From: Trema orientale
Lineage: Eukaryota > Streptophyta > Magnoliopsida > Rosales > Cannabaceae
Assembly: GCA_002914845.1 (NCBI GenBank)
Contig: JXTC01000221.1
Coordinates: forward strand, 221,715 to 285,714
Direction: 5' to 3'
Length of the DNA stretch: 64,000 nucleotides
Notes under the pieces: generated by a model
Told to the model about the DNA's origin: nothing
Database searches by the model: none
What the model saw: only the letters and a program-made list of their open reading frames with translations
Shown here: positions 36,076 through 47,437 of the stretch, piece after piece
Position numbering within the stretch: position 1 is the first letter of the stretch
Layout of the letters: each line of letters starts with the position of its first letter
Made by a program: the position numbers and the translations under genes

Positions 36076-39000
36076 GATAAGTGAATCACCCTTCGTCGGA
36101 GAGCCTGTCTCCCTTAGTTGACGGATTATCCACATCTTAACCTTCCTAAAAACCATTCACCACCATAAAATTACAAATCATTGAATTGGAAAAACATAAC
36201 AGTATTTTACTTGGAGCTTTTCTTTGCGAGAAGAGAAAAAAAAAAGGAACAAAAATAATAAATAGACAAATTTTAAATACTTCCTTCATGGCCGTATTCA
36301 CTAACTCCTCATCAGTGAAGATTTTAAGATCATTCACTCTGCAAAAATACAACCAAATCCCTTCAATATTTTTTTTATTAAAAAAATAATTCAAAAAAGA
36401 AAGAAAAATTGAACACAAGAATGAGAATGAAGACATACGAAATATCCTCTTCATCAACTTAAATATATATATATATATATTTATCAATAACATATTTCGA
36501 AAAAAATTAGTAATTTCAGTTGGCAGGTTTGGTATTAGAAAATAAACTGACCTGCCAACTATCGGATTTTTAATTTTGGTTTTTAATTTTTTCGATTTTA
36601 GTTTCGTCGATGTGGTTAGTTTTTCGGTTTTTTGCACAACCCTAGTTATTTTTATTCCTTTAGTTCAATTCATTTCGATCAGTCTTTCAGTAATTTTTCC
36701 CTTTCTCAATCTCCATAAAATGCAAGTTCTTCAATTTTTCTTTACAAAAGAATAGCCAACAAAAAAAAAAATTTGCTCAAGCCATAATGGATTTGGTAAG
36801 TCTAGAAATTAAACTTCAGTTTCACACTATAAAAGAAAAAAGAAAAGAAAAAAAAAACTTATGAATAAATCTAAAAAATAAGTCTATAGGTAATCCATAT
36901 TGGAGTAAATATTACTGATGGGAAGAAACGAATAAAACCGAAGAGATAAGAACATCGCCCTCGCAATAGTTTCCAACAGAGTTTTATGCATTTTCTGAGT
37001 AAAAAGAGATACATTATAAACGAGGGAGAAAAAAGAGCGGAATATTTGTGAGAAGCCACATCCTATTTACCATACACACTACTTCATAATGTCAGATCTA
37101 AATTAAAGGATGTGTAATCAATGCTACACATATCCTATAAATAAAGGTATACTATATCGTAGAACTCTACTGAAATATGATCATAAAAACCCATTATCAT
37201 TCAAACGATACTCCATTAAAAAATATTATGTGAAGCTCTAAAAAAGGACCAACTCAAAAAGTAATTCCCAAAACTTTGATGTAACAAATTCTATCAAATC
37301 CAAGTTTGTCGAAAAACCAAAAAGATATAAATACTGATGATTTGATTAATCAAATGAATTAAATCTCTTTGCCTCACAATTTGATGAAAAGACTTTGCCC
37401 TAAAACTTTCTAATTTGTATTTATCAAGTTTTTAAATATTTATTCTATAGTATCTCTAGTTTCATGCAACATACCATCTTACACATACTTCTCATCTATC
37501 TTGTACACCTCATCCTCATTCATCTTAGCACTTAATTCTGATTGTTGTCATCTTCCTCGTCCGTTGGCTTTTGCACCTCACCCTGATTGTCGGCATAACA
37601 AATGGTTAACGGTCTTCATCATTAATTTCTCATAGAACAAAACAAGATGACAATTAAAAAAACTAAAACATAAAGTTAATTAACAAAACAAGATATAGTA
37701 AAAAGACTACCAATTACATCCTTGAAAATGATGGTTTTGTCTTAACCACTAAAATTAGTTATCACCTCAGTTTTTCTGATTACAAAATTATATTTACGTG
37801 TAAAGAATACTTTTATATGCAAAAATCAAGTAATAATTATCTAAAATTATATTATGACTGAGATACTTCTTCATAATATTTTATTTTTAGACGTTTATAA
37901 TAGATTTGAGAAAATATATTTCATCTAAAATAAAATGAAAACATAGTTTATACTGGAAAAACCATAATGACCAAAAAAAAAAAAAGTGTGACGAAGCACA
38001 TCCATAATATGAGTATATCCCTTTTTTTCTAATTCAAAAGATGGTTTTACTTTGTCAACCTTGGCTAGACGCTTCCATTTTCTCATTTCAAGTGGCATCC
38101 AATTGTTTTCAGATTACTGGCAATAAATTTCCCACAGACAAAAAAATCCTAATTGAATTATTATTTAAAATAAAATCAAATATGTATAACTAAATGAATT
38201 ATTATTAAAAACAATAAATAAAAACTTATAACTCACATTAGATCCAAATTCAGTAAAATGATTTCCAACCACAAAACCCATAACTAGCAGTAGTCCAAAA
38301 TGATTCAATTTTAAGAGATAAGAATGAGCAGCATATATATCAAATTCATACTCTCTTAATTTTGTTTTTAGTTTGTAACCTAATTATTTTATCAACTTTG
38401 TACTTTAAGGAACCATATATGTCGAACAAAGTCGATACTAATGATAAGACGATACAAAAGGATAATAATGTTCATGACACTGATGATCAACTGATCTTGC
38501 GTTGAAAGATTTTACACCAATGTACGGACACTTTTCCAACTTTATAAAACCATTATTAATGCAATAATCCATAATTAAGTCCTTTCAAACCAAAGTCCCT
38601 ATTCTTTTCATTGAATTTACTTGTAAAGTTATATATAATTTCCATTATCTAAATATATGAGGTTAAAACATTTAAAAATATATATATATTATTAGATGTA
38701 GAAAATTATTTAAGAAAATTATCAAATAGATGATATAGTAATTTTATAAATAAATACGTTATACCCAACATTAAGTTTAAGCCCTTAAATAGAAGTTAAG
38801 GTATTGCTTACTTTTTTGAAATTAAAGAGATATGGTACTATCAAATGGAGTATTGTAAATTAATCCCCTTTTCAAGGAAGACTTACATAAATTAAATAGA
38901 TATGCTATGTAATGTACCTCTGCTATGCGTATATTAATTGCCCTACCTCTACATGTTTCCAACGATATTGTTCCCTCAATTTCATGCTAATTTCGAAACT

Positions 39001-39105
39001 CGAGGGCTTCACAGAAAGATTGTCGAGAACGACATAAAAACCGAATGCAGCAAAACCACCATCACCACCACGCTTTAGAGGAACATATTTAAGCTCCATA
39101 TTCAT
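36076..39105 (-). pseudogene. Possible decayed multi-exon gene (coding-like fragments)
   Basis: Several separated segments on this strand read like exons. At 39105-38947 an ATG opens MNMELKYVPLKRGGDGGFAA and continues to KLREQYRWKHVE before a plausible donor (gag/gtaggg). Near 38099-38030 there is SENNWMPLEMRKWKRLAKVD, but the frame has a TAA just before it, directly after an acceptor-like gccag. At 37583-37536 an acceptor precedes GEVQKPTDEEDDNNQN and a stop. Near 36340-36285 an acceptor precedes VNDLKIFTDEELVNTAMKE. Near 36127-36080 there is MWIIRQLRETGSPTKGDSL and a stop. I do not recognise the protein. The stop at a junction and two terminal-looking segments suggest a broken gene or two remnants, or chance. 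The AT-rich surroundings make such non-AT-biased peptides notable. Confidence 0.3.
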
Positions 39106-40594
39106 AGAGCTTTAATTTGCAACAAGGACAAACAACAAGCGGATCGTCAGTTGCATTTCGATGATAACTGAGACATGCATAGAGCTTATGTCTAACTTAT
39201 TTGACCGTGTTAGACAGAAGACTGAGGAACTTTGAGTGGATATCTAACCCTACATGTACGAGGGTTTTTTTCTTTTTCTTTTTTCCCTAATTGGACAGCT
39301 TGTAAAAGATTTAGTATTTTTTTTAAAAATAAATGCTCTAACATGCTTATAACCATATGATAACATTATCTTATATCGTTATCATGTTTTTAAGATCTGT
39401 TAATAATAATAATAATAAAAAAGCAGTAAAAAAAAGGCACGATCTTCACTCCATAAATAAAATCTAAAACCTAGAAAGCCAAGAAGAGAGATGAATAATT
39501 CTGAAAGAACACAAAAAACGTTAGGAACACACAATAGAAACATCATGTGGAGAGTGACATAGAACGCGGATGAGAGAAAGTGAAAGCCTTTAGGGAGAAT
39601 AATTTAAAGAACGAGCATTAGAAAGAGATCTTGTGTTGTGTTCTTTTTTTTTTTAGTGAAGATAATACATTTCTGTTTTTCTTTTTTTTTTCCCTTTTCT
39701 TTTGACTGTTTTTCTTTTTCTTTTCTTCTTTTTTCGACCACATTGTGGGTTTTTTTTTTTTTTTTTTTTAGAAAACAGATTTTTAAAATTTGGGAAGTAT
39801 ATAGGATAATGTTACTGTGAGCTAATGAGCATATTATAAAACATGTTCTTAAAATTGGATCTTTTATGATTAGAACAAAAACCCCTCTTCCTACATGTAG
39901 CAGAATTTTTGCCCTTTCTACAATAGAATTCTTATATTTAATAGATTTTCATTAACTTTAATTTATAATTAATTTTTTATCTAAAATAACCTAAACGCCC
40001 TAGTAAAATAATTAACTTATTTATTAAACCTACAACGAACTTAAATGCGACTTACCCAAACTTATTTTTAAACATATATTTATATTAAAAAAGTTGGTTT
40101 TTTCTTTCTTTCTTTTTTTTTTTTGAGTGAATTTGTTTTAGAATTAAAATACTTAGATTATTTGATTATTTTGACTAAGATCTAACTCCTAAAGATATTA
40201 GTATCATTTTACAATATAACTTTGTTCAAATATTTTTTAATAGATAATGGATAATTTTAACGTAATTTGATAAATTAAAAAGATAACTTAAAAATAATAA
40301 ATTTGTATTTCAAAAACCATGTGGATGGAAACTAGTATATTGCCAAAACACAAAAAAAAAAAAAAAACCCTTATAGCATTTTTGTAATTTTTTTTTTTTA
40401 TATTAGAATTAAGAAAACAAATGACTTAGAGAGGCTGTATATTATGGTGGACTCCAAGATCTTTGAGCAAATTATGAAAAATGTTTGGCTTTTTTTAATT
40501 CAAAAAAATGTACTGAATTTTATGGTTACCATTTGTATAATATTGCAAGACATGCGATTCCAATTGGCCTACCCAATTTTATGGTCACCGAGGA
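39106..40594. other. Intergenic, no gene seen
   Basis: AT-rich with T-runs near 39643, 39750 and 40110. Near 40515-40530 a tttatggttacc motif precedes the related tttatggtcacc beside the LTR at 40595. Confidence 0.4.
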
Positions 40595-41170
40595 TGTTAG
40601 GAGATCGGCTTTGCGGAAGTGACAACACACAGTTAGAATACGAATTGAGAAAATTTGGGTAAAATGAAAAAGATAAGGCATATAAAAGATTTAACGTAGT
40701 TCACCCAATTTATGCTACGTCCACGGACAAGGCAGTGAAGAATTTCATTATGAAAAGGAGATTACAACTCACTTCTCTCTAAATATAAGGAGAGAACAAA
40801 TGAACCTCTTTTTCTTGAAATATGAGAAAACACTCTCTCTAAACAATTTAGGAGAAAACAAGTGGGATTCTAAGAAGAATTTCTAGGCTTGAATTCTCTC
40901 TTAGAAAGAAATAAGATTTTTAGAATGGGATGGATGCAAAATAAGTAATGAAGCCCCCGTATTTATAGAACTTGAGAGATTGTATGAATAAGTGAGAACA
41001 CCACATTTTAATATTGTTATTACAGCTGACCTTTTTACTATTGTTGTTACGGCTGACCTTTTCACTGTTGCTATAGCGGCTGGTTGGTGAGCATTTTTTT
41101 CTCTTTTTTAATGTAAACAATAACTTCAACAATGTGATTAGTGGTACCACAATTGTTGATTTATTTAACA
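40595..41170 (+). mobile_element. Probable solo LTR, Copia-like
   Basis: The 576-bp segment starts TGTTAGGAGATC and ends TTTATTTAACA, the TG..CA termini with short inverted repeats (TGTTA/TAACA) expected of a long terminal repeat. The flanks are GAGGA (40590-40594) and TAGGA (41171-41175), a 4-of-5 match to a target duplication. Inside, gatttaacgtagttcaccc followed by gctacgtccacgg is a pattern often seen in plant Copia LTRs. No internal retrotransposon domains lie next to it. The 15-bp AATTTTATGGTCACC on both sides (40575-40589, 41192-41206) is longer than an LTR target duplication and may be an older local repeat. Confidence 0.6.
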
Positions 41171-41391
41171 TAGGAGTCAAGGCCCCTCCCTAATTTTATG
41201 GTCACCAAGGGATCAAGCAACCGAACCGTTATATTTTTTACATGTATTTTTACTCATTGATCTGTATGACTTTTTATTAAATAAGTGACACGTAGGTCAA
41301 TTTGTAATCGATACGATTTAATTGGGTTAGACATGATACAACACAAATTATCACCCATTGTGCAATGTTAATTAGTAAAAAAAAAGAGTAA

Positions 41392-43930
41392 ATAAACGAC
41401 ACCATGTTAGCTCCCTCTCTCTCTCAAATGACACCCTTGTCTTCAATGGGGAAATCTGAAAAGGGAAAAGTACACCTAGTATAAACGGCACCATGTCAGC
41501 TCCCTCTCTCTCTCAAATGATACCCTTGTCTTGAATGGTGAAATCTGAAAAAGAAAAAGTACACCTAGTACTATTTTTTAAAAAATAATATAAAAAATAC
41601 AATCTTCCTAAAAAAATTATTTTTCCGTACGATATTTAGCAATAGTTTTGTAAATATTTCGGTTATAAGAAACCAATTGCGTTATTTTATAAAAATTAGA
41701 AACTAACTTAGTTTCTAAACTAGAGAAACCAAAGCAATTGCTGAAACCAAATTAGTTTCAACAGGGTTGTTAGAAATAGAGAAAAATATTACTTGAAACT
41801 AATTTGGTTGCAGGAAACCAGTAATTGCTTTATTTACTAGAAATCGAAAAACCAATTAGGTAGTAGAAATTAATTTAGTTTCTTATAACTAAAATGTTTA
41901 GAAAAATACCACTAAATATTGTATGGAAAAGTAATTATTTTAGAAAGATCGTATTTTTAATATTGTTGTTAAAAACTTAAGTATAAGTGTCCAAATCCTA
42001 GGAAAATTAAGGAGAATAGGAATGTTTTGCCTCCATTTTATATTTTTAGGAGAATTTTTCAGAACTACATTTCTAGGAGTCCCAGAGAAACCAAAATACC
42101 CCGAAGAGAATAAGACATGCACAAATTTTGTGACTAGTGGTAACAAATCAGGATTACATGGCACAAAATTATGACAACGAATCATAAATCATTACTACTT
42201 CTAATCACGAAGTTAGTAACAATGGAAAACAAAATTGAGATCACAAGCTGTCCAAAAATTGTGACAGGTGGTCAGACCATTTGGTATCACATAAGGGCAT
42301 TTTTGGAATGAGTATTTTTTCTTTCTCCAAAAGCTGCCACAAATGTAAATTTTTGCTTCCACAAAAGTAATTCTGAAAAACACTCATGGAAAAATAAAGT
42401 AGAGCTAAAAAGGCTCCTAATCCCCATAATTTCCCCAAATCTTATCTGGAAATTGCCAAGATAAGGTAAGCCCACGATCTAATCCTTCGCTACAAAGCCC
42501 AGCTCCACCACTGCTAGCACTAGTATAAACGGCATCATGTCAGCTCTCTCTCTCTCTCAAATGATACCCTTATCTTGAATGGTGAAATCTGAAAAGGAAA
42601 AAGTACACCTAGTACTTTTTTTTAAAAAATAATATAAAAAATACGATCTTCCTAAAAAAATTATTTTTCTGTACGATATTTAGCGATAGTTTTGTAAATA
42701 TTTCAGCTACAAGAAACCAATTGCGTTATTTTATAAAAAGGGATAATTGCAAAAAAATACCCTGAAGTTTGGGTGTTCTGCAAATTAAACCCTGAAGTTT
42801 GGACTATGCAAAATAATGCCCTGAGATTAAGAATTTCTGAAAATTAATACCCTGGACAGATTTTTTAACCAATTTTAAAAACAAAAAAACAATAATATCC
42901 TCCATTAAAACTAGATTAATTCATATTATTCATATTAATTTTGAGGATATTATTGTATTTTATCAGTTAAAAATCAACACAGGGTATTAATTTTCAGAAA
43001 TTCATAATCTCATGGTATTATTTTGCAGAATCTAAACTTCAGGGTTTAAATTGCATAACATCCAAACATGAGGATATTTTTTTACAATTATCCCTTATAA
43101 AAATTAGAAACTAACTTAGTTTCTCAACTAGAGAAACCAAAGCAATTGCTGAAACCAAATTAGTTTCAACAGGGTTATTGGAAATAGAGAAAAATATTAC
43201 TTGAAACTAATTTGGTTGCAGGAAACCAGTAATTGCTTTATTTACTAGAAATCGAAAAACCAATTTAGTTAATGGAAATCAATTTAGTTTCTTATAACTA
43301 AAATGTTTAGAAAAATACCACTAAATATTGTATGGAAAAGTAATTATTTTGGAAAGATCGTATTTTTAATATTATTATTAAAAACTTAAGTATAAGTGTC
43401 CAAATCCTAGGAAAATTAAGGAGAATAGGAATGTTTTGCCTCCATTTTACATTTTTAGGAGAATTTTTTAGAATTATATTTCTAAGAGTCCCAGAGAAAC
43501 CAAAAGACCAAAATACCCCAAAGAGAATAAGACATGTACAAATTTTGTGACTAGTGGTAACAAATCAGGATTACATGGCACAAAATTATGACAATGAATC
43601 ATAAATCCTGACTACTTCTAATCACGAAGTTAGTAACAATGAAAAACAAAATTGAGATCACAAGCTGTCCAAAAATTGTGACAGGTGGTCAGACCATTTG
43701 GTATCACATGAGGGTATTTTTGGAATGAGTATTTTTTCTCTCTCCAAAAGCTGCCACAAATGTAAATTTTTGCTTCTACAAAAGTAATTCTGAAAAACAC
43801 TAATGGAAAAATAAAGTGGAGCTAAAAAGGCTCCTAATTCCCATAATTTCCCCAAATCCTATCTGGAAATTGCCAAGATAAGGTAAGCCCACGATCTGAT
43901 CCTTCACTACAAAGCCCAGTCCCACTAGGC
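41392..43930. repeat. Tandem duplication of a roughly 1.05-kb unit
   Basis: Unit 1 is about 41479-42523 and unit 2 about 42524-43930; a shorter, about 85-bp copy of the unit's start precedes them at 41392-41478. Each unit opens near taaacggcaccatgtcagct(c) and closes near gataaggtaagcccacgatct. The junctions fall at ctagta, suggesting slippage or unequal exchange. Unit 2 is longer only because it carries the MITE at 42740-43094. Both units hold a 65-codon minus-strand frame (42241-42438, 43658-43855), but the differences between copies mostly change amino acids, so it is not under protein constraint. Just after unit 2, at 44020-44030, TGGTATGAGAG resembles the plant initiator-Met tRNA primer site, so the unit may derive from a retroelement. 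Confidence 0.85.
42740..43094. mobile_element. Foldback MITE with 9-bp target duplication and visible empty site
   Basis: A 355-bp element opens GGGATAATTGCAAAAAAATA and its right end in reverse complement opens GGGATAATTGTAAAAAAATA; the arms match over about 130 bp, with nearly the whole element folding back. The 9-bp TTATAAAAA flanks both ends (42731-42739 and 43095-43103). The other copy of the surrounding duplication has one TTATAAAAA at the same place (about 41687-41695) and no element, which proves the insertion boundaries. The target size points to a Mutator-like transposase. It is non-coding. Confidence 0.93.
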
Positions 43931-45547
43931 CTGCAATCCAGCATATTTTGGGGAATATCTTGTTTCCTGCATCAATCAAAAACAAACAGCAGAATAATGT
44001 GACCGATGATTCTTTGAACTTGGTATGAGAGTACTATCATGGACGGCAGTTTTTGTAGCTTGGAGCACAGCATAAGTAACATGATTATTTCTGCCTTTTT
44101 TAACATGAATATTTCTGCCTTTTTTAACATGATAATATAGCTGATTTTTCGATGAGCTTGAGCATTTGTCAATGTTTGAAGTTTCAACTATTATATCACA
44201 TTTTTTATAACAAGATATGTGGTATTTAATTGTCTCTATTTAATTAGTGATAATGTTTAATTTATTTTTAGTAAATTTTAATATACTAATTAAATTGTGA
44301 CAATTCACATTTATTCTATACATTTTTCTTAATTTTCGTGATTTTTTTTCTCGAAGCTACTATTTTTTTATTTTTAGCAACGATGATAATAGTTTTTTCA
44401 ATATATATATATGCACATACATGCTTCTCTATTTTAATTTATCATCTTTTAGTACCCGTATCTAGTTGATAAATAAAATAAACAGTAAAATCAGACCATT
44501 TTTTTTTTTTTTTGGAAGGAAAATCAGACAATTCCAGCTAAATTCATCGAATTTGACTTTCTAGTGCTACGATCAACGATGTCAGACCCACGACACGACA
44601 TAACTGAAGTGCACATAGCGTTACTCTATTTTTCAAAAGCATTATATAACAAAAATTGCGCTTAAAACAAGCTAACCAAGCATATATTCGTTCGGTATTT
44701 CAATTAATTCGCCGGCCGAAAAAAAGCAAATATAGATAAAATAAAAAGACAAACATAAAAGGGTCAATCTTATGACAACAACTGAAAATTTAAAATTAAA
44801 AAAAAAATTTTAAAAAAGAAGGAACAATAGGCAACTATTAACATTTATTTCAATCTATAATCTTAATTGACTTTCAATTTCAAAACGATCAATTTTTTTT
44901 AGGTCAAATAAAACTGTTATTATAAAAAATACTATTTACAATAACAATTTCTAGTGGAAGAAAAGAAATGATTCCTCCAAAATAATCAATTCTTGCATAA
45001 AAAAAATAAAACTCAATTCCCTCCCTAAAAATAGCAACTCAAACAAACTCAGCAGAATATTACAGATCTGACCAATCAATAATGCCTTTAATAGAAATAT
45101 ATATACACAAAAGAATAATACCACCGAAGCTTTACAGCAAGAGTTTTAACAATAAGCACTAGAAAATAAATCACAATAAACCTGAATTGAAATGCCAATA
45201 TTTTCCCAAAATCAAGATACTGAATTCGCGATGAAAGATTTAATCAAGCATTTAATTAAATTTCAATCCAAAAAAATAAAAAATAAATAAACATTTTTCT
45301 TGTTTCACATTTCAATCAATTCTGGATTGAGTCCAAGAAAATATACAAAATCAAACAACGGAACCATGGCAATTGATTCTCAGAAAAAAAAAGAAAAAAA
45401 GAAAAAAAAGGCACACCATCAAGAAAGGAACCACAGGAAATTAAAAACCCATTAATGTTTTTAGCTTTAATTTCTCGAATATCTGATTACAAAGAAAAAC
45501 AAAACCCAGAAGACCTCGGCGGCGGGAGATCGAGTCGATCCGATTGA
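43931..45547. other. Intergenic, no gene seen
   Basis: AT-rich DNA. A tandem repeat of tatttctgccttttttaaca lies near 44089-44128. The last part is probably the 3' UTR of the leftward small gene at 45548. Confidence 0.45.
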
Positions 45548-45805
45548 TCAAACGGGGAGGCTAACGACGCCGTTCCGAGGGCGGTGGTCGCTGAGATTGA
45601 CGGATCTGGAGGCGGAGAGCATGAGGGGGCGGTCATGGCTCTCGTCGGCGTCGAGGGCGGCGGCGTCGTGGTCGTCGGTGGTGGAGAGGTTGATGCAGGA
45701 GCACCGCTCCAAGGAGGCGAAGAAGGCCGACGCCACGTAGGCACCCACCACGGTCGCCATCCCGTTGAGCTTCTCGCACGTGCTGCTCTGCTGGTTCTGA
45801 TCCAT
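45548..45805 (-). CDS. Small conserved plant protein of unknown function
   Basis: An intronless 85-residue frame beginning [20 protein letters not shown]. It has a short hydrophobic core, [20 protein letters not shown], then an Asp-rich stretch and a Ser/Arg-rich tail with [12 protein letters not shown] recall similar small plant proteins with a [13 protein letters not shown](I/V)NL core and a later RPLML, but no function is established. The frame is very GC-rich compared with the surrounding AT-rich DNA, which makes a chance frame unlikely. A longer frame on the same strand (45487-45945) crosses an N and is a shadow. Upstream, a poly-A run with one N (45817) shows unreliable sequence in the leader. 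Confidence 0.75.
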   Translation of the reverse strand: MDQNQQSSTCEKLNGMATVVGAYVASAFFASLERCSCINLSTTDDHDAAALDADESHDRPLMLSASRSVNLSDHRPRNGVVSLPV

Positions 45806-47437
45806 TGATGAAGATGNAAAAAAAAAAAAAAAAAAAAACAGTACGTGAATAAATTTAAACGACTAATATGCTGATAGATATAGTTCGGGTTTTTCTTTTT
45901 TTTTGTTAATGAAAATAGTTTTAAAAATTCAGCATTAAAATTCATAATTTTTTTTTATAGGTGTATAATGTAATTAAATTTTAAAATCTCTATGAAAATA
46001 ACATTTGTCACCTAATTTAATTTGATTGATCATAAACTTTATGCACTATTTATTTATTACGATTGAGTATTAAATTGTTCAAAAAAAAATCATATTTACA
46101 TGATAAATAATGACCGAAAATCGGAAGAATTAAGTTCTTGAAAAGAAATTTACATAATTGAAAAATATGTGTGTGTATAACACATTTTGTATGTGAAACA
46201 TACTGTTATTTCTAAGTACCTATAATAAAAATGCGCAATTCAAGTGTATAATTCAAAATTAAGTTATACGAGTACGGCTATAATAAAGAAAACATATATA
46301 TTCAAAATGTGTATTCGCTCCTGCTAAAATTTCAAATTTAGGAATTTAATGCACAATGCGCCTAAATTTTCAAATCTACGAACACATGTTTCCCTAATAC
46401 ATAGATATTATTTTATGCTAATGTGATTTGAAAATTCCAAAATAAAATTTAAAAGAAAAAGAAAAAATCAATAGTGTCTTTCTTGATCCCGTAGAACTTC
46501 CTAATATTTGTTTGGTAGGAATGATGATGAGAAAAATGGAGGGATGGAAGAATTAGGGCTCTTGGATCACTAAAATGAATCCATCTTTTTCGGTGAATTG
46601 GAAGGAAGAATGAGAAAAAAGAGTGTGTAATGACAAATTTATAGTTCAAAAAATTTATTAAAAAAATAATAAAATAGATAATATAATAATTTTGTAAATA
46701 AATAGTTCATAATCTTCTTACTATCTACTATTAATATCAACTAACTCAATGGATTATCACACTATATATCCCTCCCTCTCTCTTTCACATCCTATCCTCT
46801 GCCGAATCTTTATATCTTTCCTACCCTCCTTTTTTCCTACTAAACATACTAATTGTAGTGTTATGCCACGTCAATATTTTGCCTACTCAAATTTCAAGTA
46901 CACATATTATGTTTGGCGTATGAAGTTAACTAAAATTACTATATTTATATACACATTTGTATGTATAAAAAAACTGCCAAAAGAATTTAATATTATTTGT
47001 TTCAACTAGTCTTGCATCATGTTTGTAAGCGTTGTATCATTAACAATTGCGAAGTGAAAATTTTTGAATTTTCCTTATCAAAAAGCTACACTCTTGATTA
47101 AAAATAATTTATCACAAAACATAATTTAGTTTCAAATAAACAAGATTTAAACTATGTATTCTATAGTTTGCCTTTAGTCGCAATTTAACTTTTTAATCCC
47201 TGCTCTTAAAATAAATAAATAAAAATAAATGATTTTGAAATTTAAGGATAGAATGCTCCTTACCGGAATAAGGTTAATAATCCCCGGCACCCAAAACATA
47301 GAGGAAAATGAGACATCCAACGTGTCATGCCACGTCGTCATGTGATCCAACGTCCTAACCGGAACAGCTAACGGATAAGAAAGAAACACAGAAGAAGAAA
47401 AGGGGAAGGTTAAGACGCAGAGCAAAGCAGAGGAAAT
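45806..47437. other. Divergent intergenic region
   Basis: It separates the leftward small gene from rightward TL17. It is AT-rich until about 47260; then comes a less AT-rich promoter-like block with caacgtgtcatgccacgtcg (47319-47338), holding two ACGT cores, about 100 bp before the TL17 start. ACGT elements are common in light- and stress-regulated plant promoters. Confidence 0.45.

Noticed and set aside
36146..36637. 163-codon minus-strand frame as a complete gene
   Set aside because: Mostly Phe/Ile/Lys-rich translation of AT-rich DNA; only a short internal part looks coding, and it has splice-like borders.
42241..43855. Paired 65-codon frames in the tandem units as a duplicated gene
   Set aside because: Differences between copies mostly change amino acids, so there is no sign of protein constraint.
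45487..45945. 152-codon frame crossing the N at 45817
   Set aside because: It overlaps the better 85-codon frame in another phase and depends on an unknown base and a homopolymer.
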